From the NCBI GenBank assembly GCA_965603355.1, contig CBFDCQ010000008.1, positions 5,449 through 69,448 of the forward strand: a stretch of DNA of 64,000 nucleotides, written 5' to 3'. Shown here one piece after another: positions 1 through 8,195 of the stretch (its first letter is position 1; each line of letters begins with the position of its first letter). This DNA is from CBFDCQ01 sp965603355 (GTDB taxonomy: Bacteria > Hydrogenedentota > CAZGCA01 > CBFDCQ01). The notes beneath the pieces are model-generated. The model had not been told where the DNA came from, ran no database searches, and worked only from the letters and a program-made list of their open reading frames with translations. Made by a program: the position numbers and the translations under genes.

Positions 1-1584
1 CTTGATCGGTCGGAAAGTGTCCTGGACCTTCATAGGCGGGACGGTTTGGCACCTCAATCGGCCCTTGGGCGCTGGGAGAATCGCGGCATCGTTCCACGAG
101 TTGTCGTTATAGCCGACCTTGTTCCAATGCGGCTTTTCGAGCCTGGCGTCGTACTCTTCCCCCGGTTTTATCTGGTTTGGTCCAATCGCTCCGCTAGACG
201 TTTTCCACGAGTCGTCCGTCACGAAGTGTTGCTCTGTACCGTCCTCATAGGTAACCGTCATCTGCAAGACGGCTCGGGGCCAATATCCCCAAGGTCCGCC
301 ATGTTCCCATGACAAAATGTTCTGAGCGCTATACCAGCCGTTGCCCAGCATCATACCCATTGCGTTCTCGCCCGGCTTTAGCAAACTCGTGACGTCGTAG
401 CTGCGATATAAGACCTCTTTCGAATAATCCGTCAGACCGGGTGAAAGCACTTCATCTGAAACCTTCTTGCCGTTGATGTACAGTTCGCTCCAGCCTAGCC
501 CGGAGAAGTGGACCCGCGCTTGCCGGATGTCCTTGGTCACGGCGAACTCCTTCCGCAGCAATGGCGCGGGGGCGCTGGCAGCAGCGGCCATTGCGAAGAA
601 GCGGTTGACCTTGACAACGGGAGGGAACTTCGGCGACTTCCCGGCGTCATAGACCTTGAATTCGATAATGCCGGTCGATGCTGTCTCTGTCGAGTCGAAT
701 TCCAGCTTTAGTTTTGACGTGGTAATCTCTTCGAAAGTTGTCGTGTTATACTTATCTCCTTCAACGCCGAGGCCGACGGGATTTTTGACGGGTACAAATG
801 CCTTGCCGTCCCAGTAGAGAACTCGCGATGCCTTGGGAAGCCGCACGCCGCCGCGATCGTCGAACCAGTACACGTCGATACAGTCGACATTGACTGGCTT
901 GGGCCATTCGTATTGAACCCAGTGGACGCCTCGATGAGCCCAGTTGCCGTAGGCTCCGTACTGTTTGTCGTTGGAATTAGCCGGTTTGAAGCCGTCATTG
1001 ACTGCGTCAAGCGTCTCATGGCCAGATACAAATGATGTTGACGGCTTTGCAAACAGTGCGACATTGCGCCGGCCCGGCTTTGCGTCAGCCTCCTGCTGCT
1101 CGGCAGGCGGGCTGGGTGGCGCGACCCCGATCCATTGGCCCTTCCAGTCGCTTTGTTCCATGAGCCCCATTTCAAAGCGGGCCGGCCGGCTCCACGTCGA
1201 TGGGCGGCCCTGGTGGTCCCAGACACGAACCTTCCAATAGCACTGCTCATCGCTTGAGAGTGGCTTTCCTCGATATTCGACGTTTACCGAGCGGTCGGAA
1301 TTAACCTTGCCGCTATCCCATTTGTCGCCGACGTTTGCCTGGAGTTGTTTCTCGCTGGTGGCAACCAGGACGCGATACGCCGACTGACTCCGCCCGCGAC
1401 GCAACGATTCGAGTATCCAACCGAATCTTGGTTTGAGCGTATCGATACCCAGCGGATTGACGGCGTATTCGCATGTCAATTTCACTGCCGACATGAGCTT
1501 CTGTCCGGGGAAAGCGCCGCCGGACTCATCGGCACAGGCGCTTCCAAGGACACATACCATCAAAGCAGCTGCTAATCTTCTCAC
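1..1584 (-). CDS. GH78-type alpha-L-rhamnosidase, N-terminal part (cut by window edge)
   Basis: The reading frame stays open from a GTG at 1584 to the first base of the window, giving 528 residues without a stop. An AAGGGAAAG ribosome site lies just upstream of the GTG. The N-terminus (MRRLAAALMVCVLGSACA) is a signal peptide, possibly a lipoprotein signal. A fibronectin-like region of about residues 30-150 contains WSRPARFEMGL and WKGQWIG, typical of bacterial rhamnosidase N-terminal domains. A discoidin-like insert at about 170-300 holds VYWFDD. The Bac_rhamnosid_N domain follows (YINGKKVSDEVLSPGLTDY, LGNGWYS). The catalytic barrel lies outside the window. Expected role: exo-release of alpha-L-rhamnose from polysaccharides in the periplasm or at the cell surface. 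The GH127 gene upstream on the same strand suggests shared plant- or algal-glycan degradation. Confidence 0.9.
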   Translation of the reverse strand, partial: MRRLAAALMVCVLGSACADESGGAFPGQKLMSAVKLTCEYAVNPLGIDTLKPRFGWILESLRRGRSQSAYRVLVATSEKQLQANVGDKWDSGKVNSDRSVNVEYRGKPLSSDEQCYWKVRVWDHQGRPSTWSRPARFEMGLMEQSDWKGQWIGVAPPSPPAEQQEADAKPGRRNVALFAKPSTSFVSGHETLDAVNDGFKPANSNDKQYGAYGNWAHRGVHWVQYEWPKPVNVDCIDVYWFDDRGGVRLPKASRVLYWDGKAFVPVKNPVGLGVEGDKYNTTTFEEITTSKLKLEFDSTETASTGIIEFKVYDAGKSPKFPPVVKVNRFFAMAAAASAPAPLLRKEFAVTKDIRQARVHFSGLGWSELYINGKKVSDEVLSPGLTDYSKEVLYRSYDVTSLLKPGENAMGMMLGNGWYSAQNILSWEHGGPWGYWPRAVLQMTVTYEDGTEQHFVTDDSWKTSSGAIGPNQIKPGEEYDARLEKPHWNKVGYNDNSWNDAAILPAPKGRLRCQTVPPMKVQDTFRPIK

Positions 1585-1720
1585 GGTCGCTTTCCCTTAC
1601 GTTTGGTCAATCACTGAACATCTAACACCAGATCTTCCATATTGCGGGGTAACGGGACAGGATAAGGCCTTTGCACGAGTCAGGAGGATCGTGACCGCGA
1701 AAACTCGGCCAAGACATCCG

Positions 1721-4147
1721 TTATTCAATTACCACTTCCTGGATACCGGCCGCCCACTTGTCCTGCAGCAACACCTCGAGTTTGAGCGCCGAGGTGTGTA
1801 CAGGCTCGAAAGAAACCTCGTTGAACGAGTCTTTCTCCGTCCCATATGACCCGCCATTACTCACGGGCCTGAACTCGCCGCCGTCCCGGTAAAGGATCCG
1901 CCACGATTTCGGTACGCGGCATGCCCCGCGCCCGGTGTCGTCAAACCAATACACATTGACGCTCGATACCTCGTGCTCCTTATCCCATTCGAACATCACC
2001 CACTCCGTCGTGCCTTCGTGCGGCCAGAAATCAAGCTGCAACCCGGAAGCGTCGGCCGAGTCGACAGGCAGAATCTGATCCTTGATCGCATCAAGAGACA
2101 CGTGCACAAACGATGCCGTGGTCTTGCTCAAGTATGCGAGCGTGTCCGCGGGCTTGGGGCGGGCGGCCTCGGGAACGCTGGCCAGCCAGACAGTCATATG
2201 CGCTGTTCCGCGATGGGCCCATGCATAGTAGGGGATCGCCTTGAATGGCCTGCTCGAATCAGGAATGACACGGCCATCCGTCGTCCGCTTTGCCGTCCCG
2301 GCACGACCGGCGATTGTGACCACCCCACCAAGAAGATCGTCCTCGAACTGAGCCGTCAGCCTGGCATCGTCGGGAACCACAAGATCCGACACCTGCCCGT
2401 CATTGTCGGGACCCTCCATACAGTACACGATTGGACCGCGTTGCAGCGCGACTTTCCCTGCATTTGACGCAATGTTCGGATGCGAGACGACGCGCCTGAT
2501 CGGCATGGGAAGGTCGACTTCAATCGTGTCGCCCTTCCGCCATGTGCGCGCGATCCGCGCGTAGCCTTTCTCGATCCGCAGCGGCACCTGTTCGCCATTG
2601 ACCCGGATGGATACTTCATCGCCCATCTCCTTAACGAACGTATAAAGTTCACTGGGAACCGGCTGGCTCCGCGCCCAACCGGGGACCCGGACGTTGACAA
2701 CGAAGTCCCCTTCATTCTCCGGGTCAACTGTGATCTTGACGTTACCTTTCCAGGGATACGCGGTTTCTTGCCTGAGTGTCACCTTATTGTCCGCCGTATC
2801 CACGGTGACGGTGCCGCCGATAAACAGATTGACGTAGAGATCCCTGTCTTTGTGCGCGTACGCGAAGCCGGGAACCGACGGTACGAAACGGGCCACGTTG
2901 GAGGGGCAGCACGCACATCCGAACCAGGGACTCCGGGCATGCTGGCCAATCGATTCGAGCACGTTCGGATAGAAGAACGTGTCGCCCTCCATTGAAATAC
3001 CCGACAGCGCGGCGTTGTAGAGCGTGCGCTCGAGCACGTCGACGTACATGGCATCACCATGCATCAGAAACATCCGGTGGTTCCACAGGATATTGGCGAT
3101 CGAGGCACAGGTCTCGCAATACGCCGTCATGTTTGGGAGTTCGTAAGGCCCCCCGAAACCCTCGTGTCCCCCTGCCGCTCCAATGCCGCCCGTAACATAC
3201 AGTTTCTTTGTGACCACGTCCTCCCAAATCGTATCGATGGCATTGACATAGCCCATGTCGCCTGTCAGCGCGGCCACGTCCGCCATCCCCGTGTATAGAT
3301 AAGCGGCGCGAACACTGTGCCCGACGGCCCGCGTCTGTTCGACCACAGGGATATGGTCCTGGCCATACGTTCCGTAGAGGTCGCCGTCCCCGTCCGGCCC
3401 GCGCCGGCCTGTACGCCCTCGCTGATCCAGAAAAAACTTCGCCTGGTCGAGATACTTCTCGTCGCCCGTCACACGGTACAGCTTGCACAATCCAATCTCG
3501 ATCTCCTGATGCCCCGGAGGGTCGGTCCGCCCGTCCGCGTTGAACACGCGGCAGATCAGGTCAGCATTCTTGCGGGCAATGTCAAGGAACGCCGTGTCGC
3601 CCGTAACCTGATAATGGGCGACGGCCGCCTCGTACATGTGACCCGCGCAGTACTGCTCGTGATTCCATGAAATATTCGTCCAGAGTTCCTCCGGTTTACG
3701 GTCCGGTAACGAGTAGAACGTGAAGAGGTAGCCGTCCTCCCACTGGGCGGCGGCCATGATCCGGATGAGCTGGTCCAAATGCAGCCGCATTAGCCTGTCC
3801 GGATTGACTTGCAGGGAGTAGGCGGCCCCTTCCATGACCTTGTAGACATCCGAGTCATTAAAGACAAGTCCTTCGTGTTCCCCCTGCTGAAGGCCGGCCA
3901 CCTTCTCAAAATTACTGATGCGGTCCGTCTCTTCGCACTTCTCAAACGCGTAAGGGATGGTCACCCGGCTACTCGTCTCGAGCCTCGGGGACCAGAATCC
4001 ATCGTCCACATGAACCTTGTTAAAGCTCACTGGCGTGATGTTGTAATCCCGCGGCAAAATAACCGGCCCCTGATCCCCGGAACAGTAGGCCGAACAAAAC
4101 AAATGGATCACAAAACTCCATGCCAAAAACGCTTTTCCTGCGTGCAT
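1721..4147 (-). CDS. GH127-type beta-L-arabinofuranosidase, secreted
   Basis: The start is the ATG at 4147, preceded by AAGGAG and followed by a signal peptide (MHAGKAFLAWSFVIHLFCSAYC). A longer frame to 4204 exists but hides this signal, so it is disfavoured. The protein has 808 residues. The catalytic region has the (alpha/alpha)6 pattern of GH127 (former DUF1680). YCETCAS and CACCPSN supply the Glu and Cys residues that in characterised GH127 enzymes bind zinc and include the nucleophilic cysteine. Beta-sandwich domains follow, and the last ~130 residues form a discoidin-like module (VYWFDD, VPKSWRILY) matching one inside the neighbouring GH78 protein. Expected reaction: removal of terminal beta-L-arabinofuranose. 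GH127 members vary in sugar specificity, so the exact substrate is uncertain. Confidence 0.9.
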   Translation of the reverse strand: MHAGKAFLAWSFVIHLFCSAYCSGDQGPVILPRDYNITPVSFNKVHVDDGFWSPRLETSSRVTIPYAFEKCEETDRISNFEKVAGLQQGEHEGLVFNDSDVYKVMEGAAYSLQVNPDRLMRLHLDQLIRIMAAAQWEDGYLFTFYSLPDRKPEELWTNISWNHEQYCAGHMYEAAVAHYQVTGDTAFLDIARKNADLICRVFNADGRTDPPGHQEIEIGLCKLYRVTGDEKYLDQAKFFLDQRGRTGRRGPDGDGDLYGTYGQDHIPVVEQTRAVGHSVRAAYLYTGMADVAALTGDMGYVNAIDTIWEDVVTKKLYVTGGIGAAGGHEGFGGPYELPNMTAYCETCASIANILWNHRMFLMHGDAMYVDVLERTLYNAALSGISMEGDTFFYPNVLESIGQHARSPWFGCACCPSNVARFVPSVPGFAYAHKDRDLYVNLFIGGTVTVDTADNKVTLRQETAYPWKGNVKITVDPENEGDFVVNVRVPGWARSQPVPSELYTFVKEMGDEVSIRVNGEQVPLRIEKGYARIARTWRKGDTIEVDLPMPIRRVVSHPNIASNAGKVALQRGPIVYCMEGPDNDGQVSDLVVPDDARLTAQFEDDLLGGVVTIAGRAGTAKRTTDGRVIPDSSRPFKAIPYYAWAHRGTAHMTVWLASVPEAARPKPADTLAYLSKTTASFVHVSLDAIKDQILPVDSADASGLQLDFWPHEGTTEWVMFEWDKEHEVSSVNVYWFDDTGRGACRVPKSWRILYRDGGEFRPVSNGGSYGTEKDSFNEVSFEPVHTSALKLEVLLQDKWAAGIQEVVIE

Positions 4148-4234
4148 CGCTTGACTCCTTTGCCCAGCACCCTGGAAACTTCCACTTAAGAACTCATAAC
4201 ACATTCATTGTATAAAATCGAGATTTCCCATATG

Positions 4235-4263
4235 GACCTGCCTGCGTCAATCACTGGCAGGTC
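4235..4263. repeat. Inverted repeat in the GH127 leader
   Basis: GACCTGCC at 4235-4242 is the exact reverse complement of GGCAGGTC at 4256-4263, giving an 8-bp stem with a 13-nt loop. It lies between the predicted promoter and the GH127 start. It could be an operator half-site pair or an mRNA hairpin. No T-run follows it, so it is not an obvious terminator. Confidence 0.5.
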
Positions 4264-4266
4264 TTC

Positions 4267-4298
4267 ATCATAGTATATGATAGAACTCGAGTTTTCAA
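4267..4298 (-). promoter_or_regulatory. Predicted promoter with overlapping palindrome for the GH127 gene
   Basis: Reading the minus strand, TTGAAA (4298-4293) and TACTAT (4275-4270) are separated by 17 bp. The -10 box lies within the palindrome ATCATAGTATATGAT (4267-4281), and a second short palindrome CTATCATAG lies just upstream at 4311-4319. A palindrome over the -10 box suits repression by a dimeric regulator. The regulator is not in the window. Confidence 0.5.
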
Positions 4299-4636
4299 AT
4301 CCAATACTTTCTATCATAGTCCCTCTTGAAGCCATTTATGGTCCAATCGCAGCCATCGGAGGCGACCGATAGTGCTGTGCGTGCGAATTCCGGCAGACAT
4401 TCCCTGTGGGACGCTCGCCGTGTTGAAAACTCGCCGTGGCGAGGAGAGTCTGTCCTCCGCAGGAGACCTTGGGGCTAATAACTCAACAAATGACTCGTCT
4501 CGCGAATGACCGACAAAGAAGTCGAATAATCTCCCCGGACTTGGTGTATAATATCACGAGGGGAAGGAGCGGCGCGTTCGAGCTTTGCCGGTCGGTAGAC
4601 CGAGGAAAGGGAGAAGAAAACGGGAATTGGGATGAA
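4299..4636. other. Intergenic stretch, no gene recognised
   Basis: This separates the glycan-hydrolase pair from the accessory patch. Short open frames exist, but none has a credible ribosome site or recognisable product. Apart from the CTATCATAG palindrome near its left end nothing is identified. Confidence 0.4.
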
Positions 4637-4660
4637 GAATAGGTGACTGTCCCCTATTTT
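4637..4660. repeat. Short hairpin repeat, left copy
   Basis: The stretch contains AATAGGTGACTGTCCCCTATT, whose ends AATAGG and CCTATT pair. A similar copy in opposite orientation lies at 5357-5385 (AAATAGG...CCTATTT with GGGACA inside). The two bracket the small membrane-protein gene at 4678. The pattern resembles REP-like hairpins associated with IS200/RAYT-type transposases, but no transposase gene is present. Confidence 0.5.
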
Positions 4661-4677
4661 CTACTCCGATTAAGAAC

Positions 4678-5214
4678 ATGAGAAGACGAATACGACTGCG
4701 GCTTTGGTTTGTCGGCGCAACGGTGGTCATAGCCACCTTAGTCGTGGCACTTTTTGCCGTTCAGACACTGCGTGAGTTCCGACGGGTATACCATGATCTA
4801 TCGTATACCGAGCAACTAGACATAGATGCAAGGTTCATCAACGGACTCCAGGTGCAAGTTCTGGATTCTTTCTTCGAGCGCACCCTATCCAGGGACGACC
4901 TGCCAACGGACCAAAGAGAATGGTTGGATCAGCATGCGGACCAACGTGGTGACCTGTACTTGGTAACTAGGGTGGCGGCCCGACCCGGGTTCCAAGGGAG
5001 GTACCGCGCCGTGAGTGACCTGATAATTGAGATCGTTGAGCCAGAGACACTTAGGGGAGAACGTTACCGCATTGTCCCCGCGCGTGGATGGGTTCAGTTG
5101 CCCGGAGAGGTGTGCTACGGCCTGTTCATGGTTCAGAATTCGCGGCGGCTTGGTGTCACCTTTGACGTGACAACTCCCGTGGAACTTAGGGTTGTTGATG
5201 TAATCACTGAATAG
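4678..5214 (+). CDS. Hypothetical single-span membrane protein
   Basis: I do not recognise this 178-residue protein. Residues 1-8 are strongly basic (MRRRIRLR), then about 9-30 form one hydrophobic segment (FVGATVVIATLVVALFAVQTL), so the remainder is probably periplasmic. The soluble part is mixed and acidic, with no cysteine motif; a beta-rich end (PVELRVVDVITE) is suggested. No strong ribosome site precedes the ATG. The gene is isolated, lies between two oppositely oriented hairpin repeats, and shares no evident operon with its neighbours, so it may be recently acquired. Confidence 0.5.
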   Translation: MRRRIRLRLWFVGATVVIATLVVALFAVQTLREFRRVYHDLSYTEQLDIDARFINGLQVQVLDSFFERTLSRDDLPTDQREWLDQHADQRGDLYLVTRVAARPGFQGRYRAVSDLIIEIVEPETLRGERYRIVPARGWVQLPGEVCYGLFMVQNSRRLGVTFDVTTPVELRVVDVITE

Positions 5215-5530
5215 CACCTAGTGAGCATAGTAAGTAGGGGGAAATGAGGGAACATCCATGATAAGTGATTGTCGAGGACAGAGAAGGAGGTCTCCCGTAG
5301 ATTGTTCCTGCCCGATGTTGCTGTCACGGACTCACTCAGCCGCCGTAAATAGGGGAAATAGGGGGACACCACACCTATTTCTTTTACATGTAGCCACATG
5401 CAGCGATAACGTGCCGAGTCGAGACTGTTCTCCCCGCGTTCTAACGCTGGGACTCCTCCGGACAAGTGAAATCGTGCTTTCGCGAGTCGGTCATCGCCGG
5501 GGAGTGCGGTGATGCTCGCCCTAAAGGTGT
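5215..5530. other. Intergenic stretch with one hairpin repeat
   Basis: No gene is supported here. An open frame at 5258-5512 encodes a low-plausibility protein without a ribosome site. The identifiable content is the right hairpin repeat at 5357-5385. Confidence 0.4.
5357..5385. repeat. Short hairpin repeat, right copy (inverted)
   Basis: AAATAGG and CCTATTT pair around a GGGACACCACA centre. Read on the opposite strand, this resembles the copy at 4637-4660 (shared GGGGACA and ACCTATT blocks). The pair could be the ends of a small, possibly immobile element about 750 bp long. Confidence 0.5.
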
Positions 5531-5889
5531 CATTCTGAGCGGAGCGAAGAATCTCATTGCTTGCAGTAGATCGAGATGAAGCAGTATTACGTTTACATAA
5601 TGACCAACAAGTCTGGCACTCTATACACGGGAGTAACAAACGACCTTGAGCGGCGTGTGTATCAGCACAAGCACAAACTTGTGCCCGGCTTCACCGCCAA
5701 GTATAACATCAGCCAGCTTGTTTACTGTGAGTCAGCCCCAGATGTGCGATCTGCAATCGCGCGCGAGAAGCAGATCAAGGGATGGCTGCGGGCAAAGAAG
5801 ATCACGTTGATTGAGTCCATGAATCCGACGTGGGAGGACTTGAGTGCCGAGTGGTATGATAACGGAGATTCTTCGCTCCGCTCAGAATG
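5531..5889 (+). mobile_element. Putative GIY-YIG element bounded by a perfect 25-bp inverted repeat
   Basis: Positions 5531-5555 (CATTCTGAGCGGAGCGAAGA followed by ATCTC) are the exact reverse complement of 5865-5889. The only gene inside is the GIY-YIG protein at 5576, and its last codons lie within the right arm. Repeats with this core are, to my knowledge, widespread in environmental bacterial genomes. A small endonuclease gene between perfect inverted repeats is consistent with a homing or REP-like mobile unit. Mobility is inferred and not shown. Confidence 0.55.
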
Positions 5890-5890
5890 A
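5576..5890 (+). CDS. GIY-YIG domain endonuclease-like protein
   Basis: A 104-residue protein that is a single GIY-YIG domain. YYVYIMTNKSGTLYTGVTND carries the paired-tyrosine/G-V-T core, with the catalytic Arg in DLERRVYQHK and the metal-binding Glu in IAREKQIKGW. This matches the short UPF0213/YhbQ-like group of stand-alone GIY-YIG proteins, usually 80-105 residues. Family members are nucleases or nuclease-related proteins, and the target here is unknown. The last eight residues (GDSSLRSE) and the stop codon are encoded by the right arm of the flanking inverted repeat, so gene and repeat are physically fused. Confidence 0.85.
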   Translation: MKQYYVYIMTNKSGTLYTGVTNDLERRVYQHKHKLVPGFTAKYNISQLVYCESAPDVRSAIAREKQIKGWLRAKKITLIESMNPTWEDLSAEWYDNGDSSLRSE

Positions 5891-6177
5891 CGTCGGGGCA
5901 GCAGACGCGAAAAAGAAGCGCCGGAGGTCAGCCCATGCCAGGTTACTTAGGTGTCGACACGTTGCGGGATTCAAATGCCGCCTCAAGTGGCCTTTCTGCG
6001 CCATGAGGCTCGGAACGCCACCTATGAGGAGCGATGAGTGAGAAAAATGCTTTATCTGACGGACTGCGAGGGGCCTATAAGCAAAAACGACAACGCGTTT
6101 GAGCTCGCGGAACATTTTGTCCCGGAGGGCGGCAAGTTAGCTATTGTGGGGAAACTGGCGATCAGTGAGGGAAATCC

Positions 6178-7221
6178 TCAGCCGGTTGAGGTCAGTTCGG
6201 CTATGGATTCGGGATACGGCGGATAAATCACGCCCTTTTCCGTGACGAAGGCGGTTATCAACTTTGCGGGCGTCACGTCGAACGCTGGGCAGTACGCTTT
6301 GACCCCCTCGGGGGCGATAGGCTTGCCAAGCACTTGCGTGACCTCACGAGCCGCGCGTTGCTCGATAGGTATCTGGTCTCCCCTTGACAAAGAGACGTCG
6401 AACGTCGAGAGGGGAGCCGCGACGTAGAACGGTATGTCGTGAGCGTTAGCGAGAATCGCCAGCCCGTATGTGCCGATCTTGTTGGCGGTATCGCCATTAG
6501 CGGCTATTCGGTCCGCACCGACGATAACGAGGGTCACCTTGTCTTCGCGCATCACGACTGCAGCCATGTTGTCGCAGATGAGCGTCACGTCGACTCCGGC
6601 ATGCATCAACTCCCAAGTTGTCAACCGGGCTCCCTGAAGCAACGGTCTCGTCTCGCCGGCGTAAACCTTAACGTGCTTGCCTCGTTCTTGAGCGGCAAAG
6701 ATCACGCCGAGCGCCGTACCGTAGTCGGCCGTGGCGAGACCGCCGGCGTTGCAGTGCGTGAGAATGCCGTCACCGTCCTCGATGAGCGCGGCGCCAAACT
6801 TGCCTATCGCGCGACACGCGACCTTGTCCTCCTCCAGGATTGCAACCGCTTCCTTCTCGAGGAGGTCTGTGACGACGCCCGGCGGTTTGTCCCTGGTCGT
6901 CGCCAAGATACCCTTCATTCTCTCCAGAGCCCAGAAAAGGTTCACGGCGGTCGGACGAGAAGAGGCAAGATAGTCGGCGATCTCGTGCACCTTGACCTCG
7001 AGCTCGTCGGCGGTCTCGCACGCCGTGTTGCGTGCTCCCACGACCACCCCGAGGGCCGCCGCTATGCCTATGGCGGGGGCGCCGCGCACCCTCAGATTCC
7101 TAATCGCCTCCCAAACCTCCTCGACCGTATCGAGGAACAGATATTTGAGTTCACCGGGCAGCAGCGTCTGGTCAACAATCCGCATCCTGCCCTCTTCCCA
7201 AGCAACCGTTGCTATCGGCAT
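6178..7221 (-). CDS. mtnA: S-methyl-5-thioribose-1-phosphate isomerase
   Basis: A 347-residue protein of the usual MtnA length, acting in the cytoplasmic methionine salvage pathway, where it converts the aldose methylthioribose-1-phosphate to methylthioribulose-1-phosphate. Family blocks are intact: [15 protein letters not shown] near residues 45-58, the catalytic Cys157 in [15 protein letters not shown], and the catalytic Asp237 in [18 protein letters not shown]. An AAGGTG ribosome site precedes the ATG. It follows xerD by about 25 bp and ends a minus-strand gene run starting at mscS. No other methionine-salvage gene is in the window, so the enzyme may serve a partial pathway or a related sugar-phosphate isomerisation. 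Confidence 0.95.
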   Translation of the reverse strand: MPIATVAWEEGRMRIVDQTLLPGELKYLFLDTVEEVWEAIRNLRVRGAPAIGIAAALGVVVGARNTACETADELEVKVHEIADYLASSRPTAVNLFWALERMKGILATTRDKPPGVVTDLLEKEAVAILEEDKVACRAIGKFGAALIEDGDGILTHCNAGGLATADYGTALGVIFAAQERGKHVKVYAGETRPLLQGARLTTWELMHAGVDVTLICDNMAAVVMREDKVTLVIVGADRIAANGDTANKIGTYGLAILANAHDIPFYVAAPLSTFDVSLSRGDQIPIEQRAAREVTQVLGKPIAPEGVKAYCPAFDVTPAKLITAFVTEKGVIYPPYPESIAELTSTG

Positions 7222-7246
7222 ATTCCAGCACCTTTCCGCGTCATGC

Positions 7247-8131
7247 TCAGGCTCTGGGATGGTATCGAGCGTGAACCTGTTTCAGCCGGTCGTGACCGAC
7301 ATGTGTGTATATTTGCGTTGTTGAAATGTCGGCGTGTCCGAGCATTTCCTGCACGGCACGAAGGTCGGCGCCGCCTTCGAGCAGGTGGGTCGCAAACGAG
7401 TGACGCAACGTGTGAGGGGTTACGTTCTTCTCAATCGCCGCTCTTCCTGCGAGCTGTCTGACCAGCTTCCAAAGCCCGCGTCGCGTGAATCCACGCCCCA
7501 GCCTCGTCAGGAAAAGCACGTCGCTCTCCGCGCCTTTTGCGCTCGCTCGTTCGTCAAGGTAGCGGAGGAGTTTCGTCTCCGCGGCGCCGCCAACAGGGAC
7601 GAGGCGTTCTTTGCCCCCTTTACCGAGACAGCGCACGTATCCCTCCCTTAGATTGAGATTGCCTATACTAAGAGCGATGATTTCCGATACACGCAGTCCG
7701 GCGGAGTACATGAGTTCGAGCATGGCGGCATCGCGAACGCCGCGAAATGAGTCCGGGCGCGGAACCGCGATCAGCCGGTCGACCTCCGCAGGGGAGAGGA
7801 CGCCGGGCAGCCGTCTCCACGTTTTCGGTGAGTCTAGATCCGCGGTCGGATCGCGTGTCGCAACCGCTTCCGACAGAAGATGCCTGTGAAAGAGCTTTAT
7901 GGTGGAGAGATGTCTTGCGATAGAACGTGAGGATAATCCGCTGTCCTTCAGGTGCAGAAGGTAGTCAACGACGTCCTCCGCCATGATGTCGTTCGGCTCG
8001 TCCGCTCCGATTTGCTCGGTTACGAAGCGCAGATACCTGGAAACGTCGGAACCATAAGCCTTTGCCGTGCGGGGCGACAGACCGCGCTCAACCGTTATGA
8101 AATCGAGGAACAATCTGCGGTATTCGCGCAC
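7247..8131 (-). CDS. xerD: Tyrosine recombinase XerD/XerC
   Basis: A 294-residue site-specific tyrosine recombinase of canonical Xer size. The N-terminal SAM-like core-binding domain covers about residues 1-90 and the catalytic domain about 110-294. All catalytic residues are present: Arg147 (AGLRVSE), Lys171 (GKGGKERLVPV), His240 and Arg243 (HTLRHSFATHLL), His266 (GHADISTTQ) and Tyr275. Xer recombinases resolve chromosome dimers at dif. The length, complete catalytic set and housekeeping context argue against a phage or integron integrase. XerC and XerD cannot be separated reliably by eye, and no dif-like site was identified. Confidence 0.88.
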   Translation of the reverse strand: MREYRRLFLDFITVERGLSPRTAKAYGSDVSRYLRFVTEQIGADEPNDIMAEDVVDYLLHLKDSGLSSRSIARHLSTIKLFHRHLLSEAVATRDPTADLDSPKTWRRLPGVLSPAEVDRLIAVPRPDSFRGVRDAAMLELMYSAGLRVSEIIALSIGNLNLREGYVRCLGKGGKERLVPVGGAAETKLLRYLDERASAKGAESDVLFLTRLGRGFTRRGLWKLVRQLAGRAAIEKNVTPHTLRHSFATHLLEGGADLRAVQEMLGHADISTTQIYTHVGHDRLKQVHARYHPRA

Positions 8132-8195
8132 GGCAGCGCACCTCTATTGAATCAGTTTCATACGGGCGAATGCAGCGGAGCCCACACCGCCCTCT

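Noticed and set aside
708..1250. A 180-codon minus-strand open frame
   Set aside because: It is a shadow frame inside the GH78 gene; the true frame reads conserved rhamnosidase motifs through the same bases and stays open to the window edge.
6038..6226. Possible small gene before mtnA
   Set aside because: It overlaps the mtnA end, has no ribosome site and no recognisable product.
7247..8131. Phage or integron integrase
   Set aside because: Canonical Xer length, complete Xer motifs and a housekeeping neighbourhood; no phage genes or att repeats are seen.
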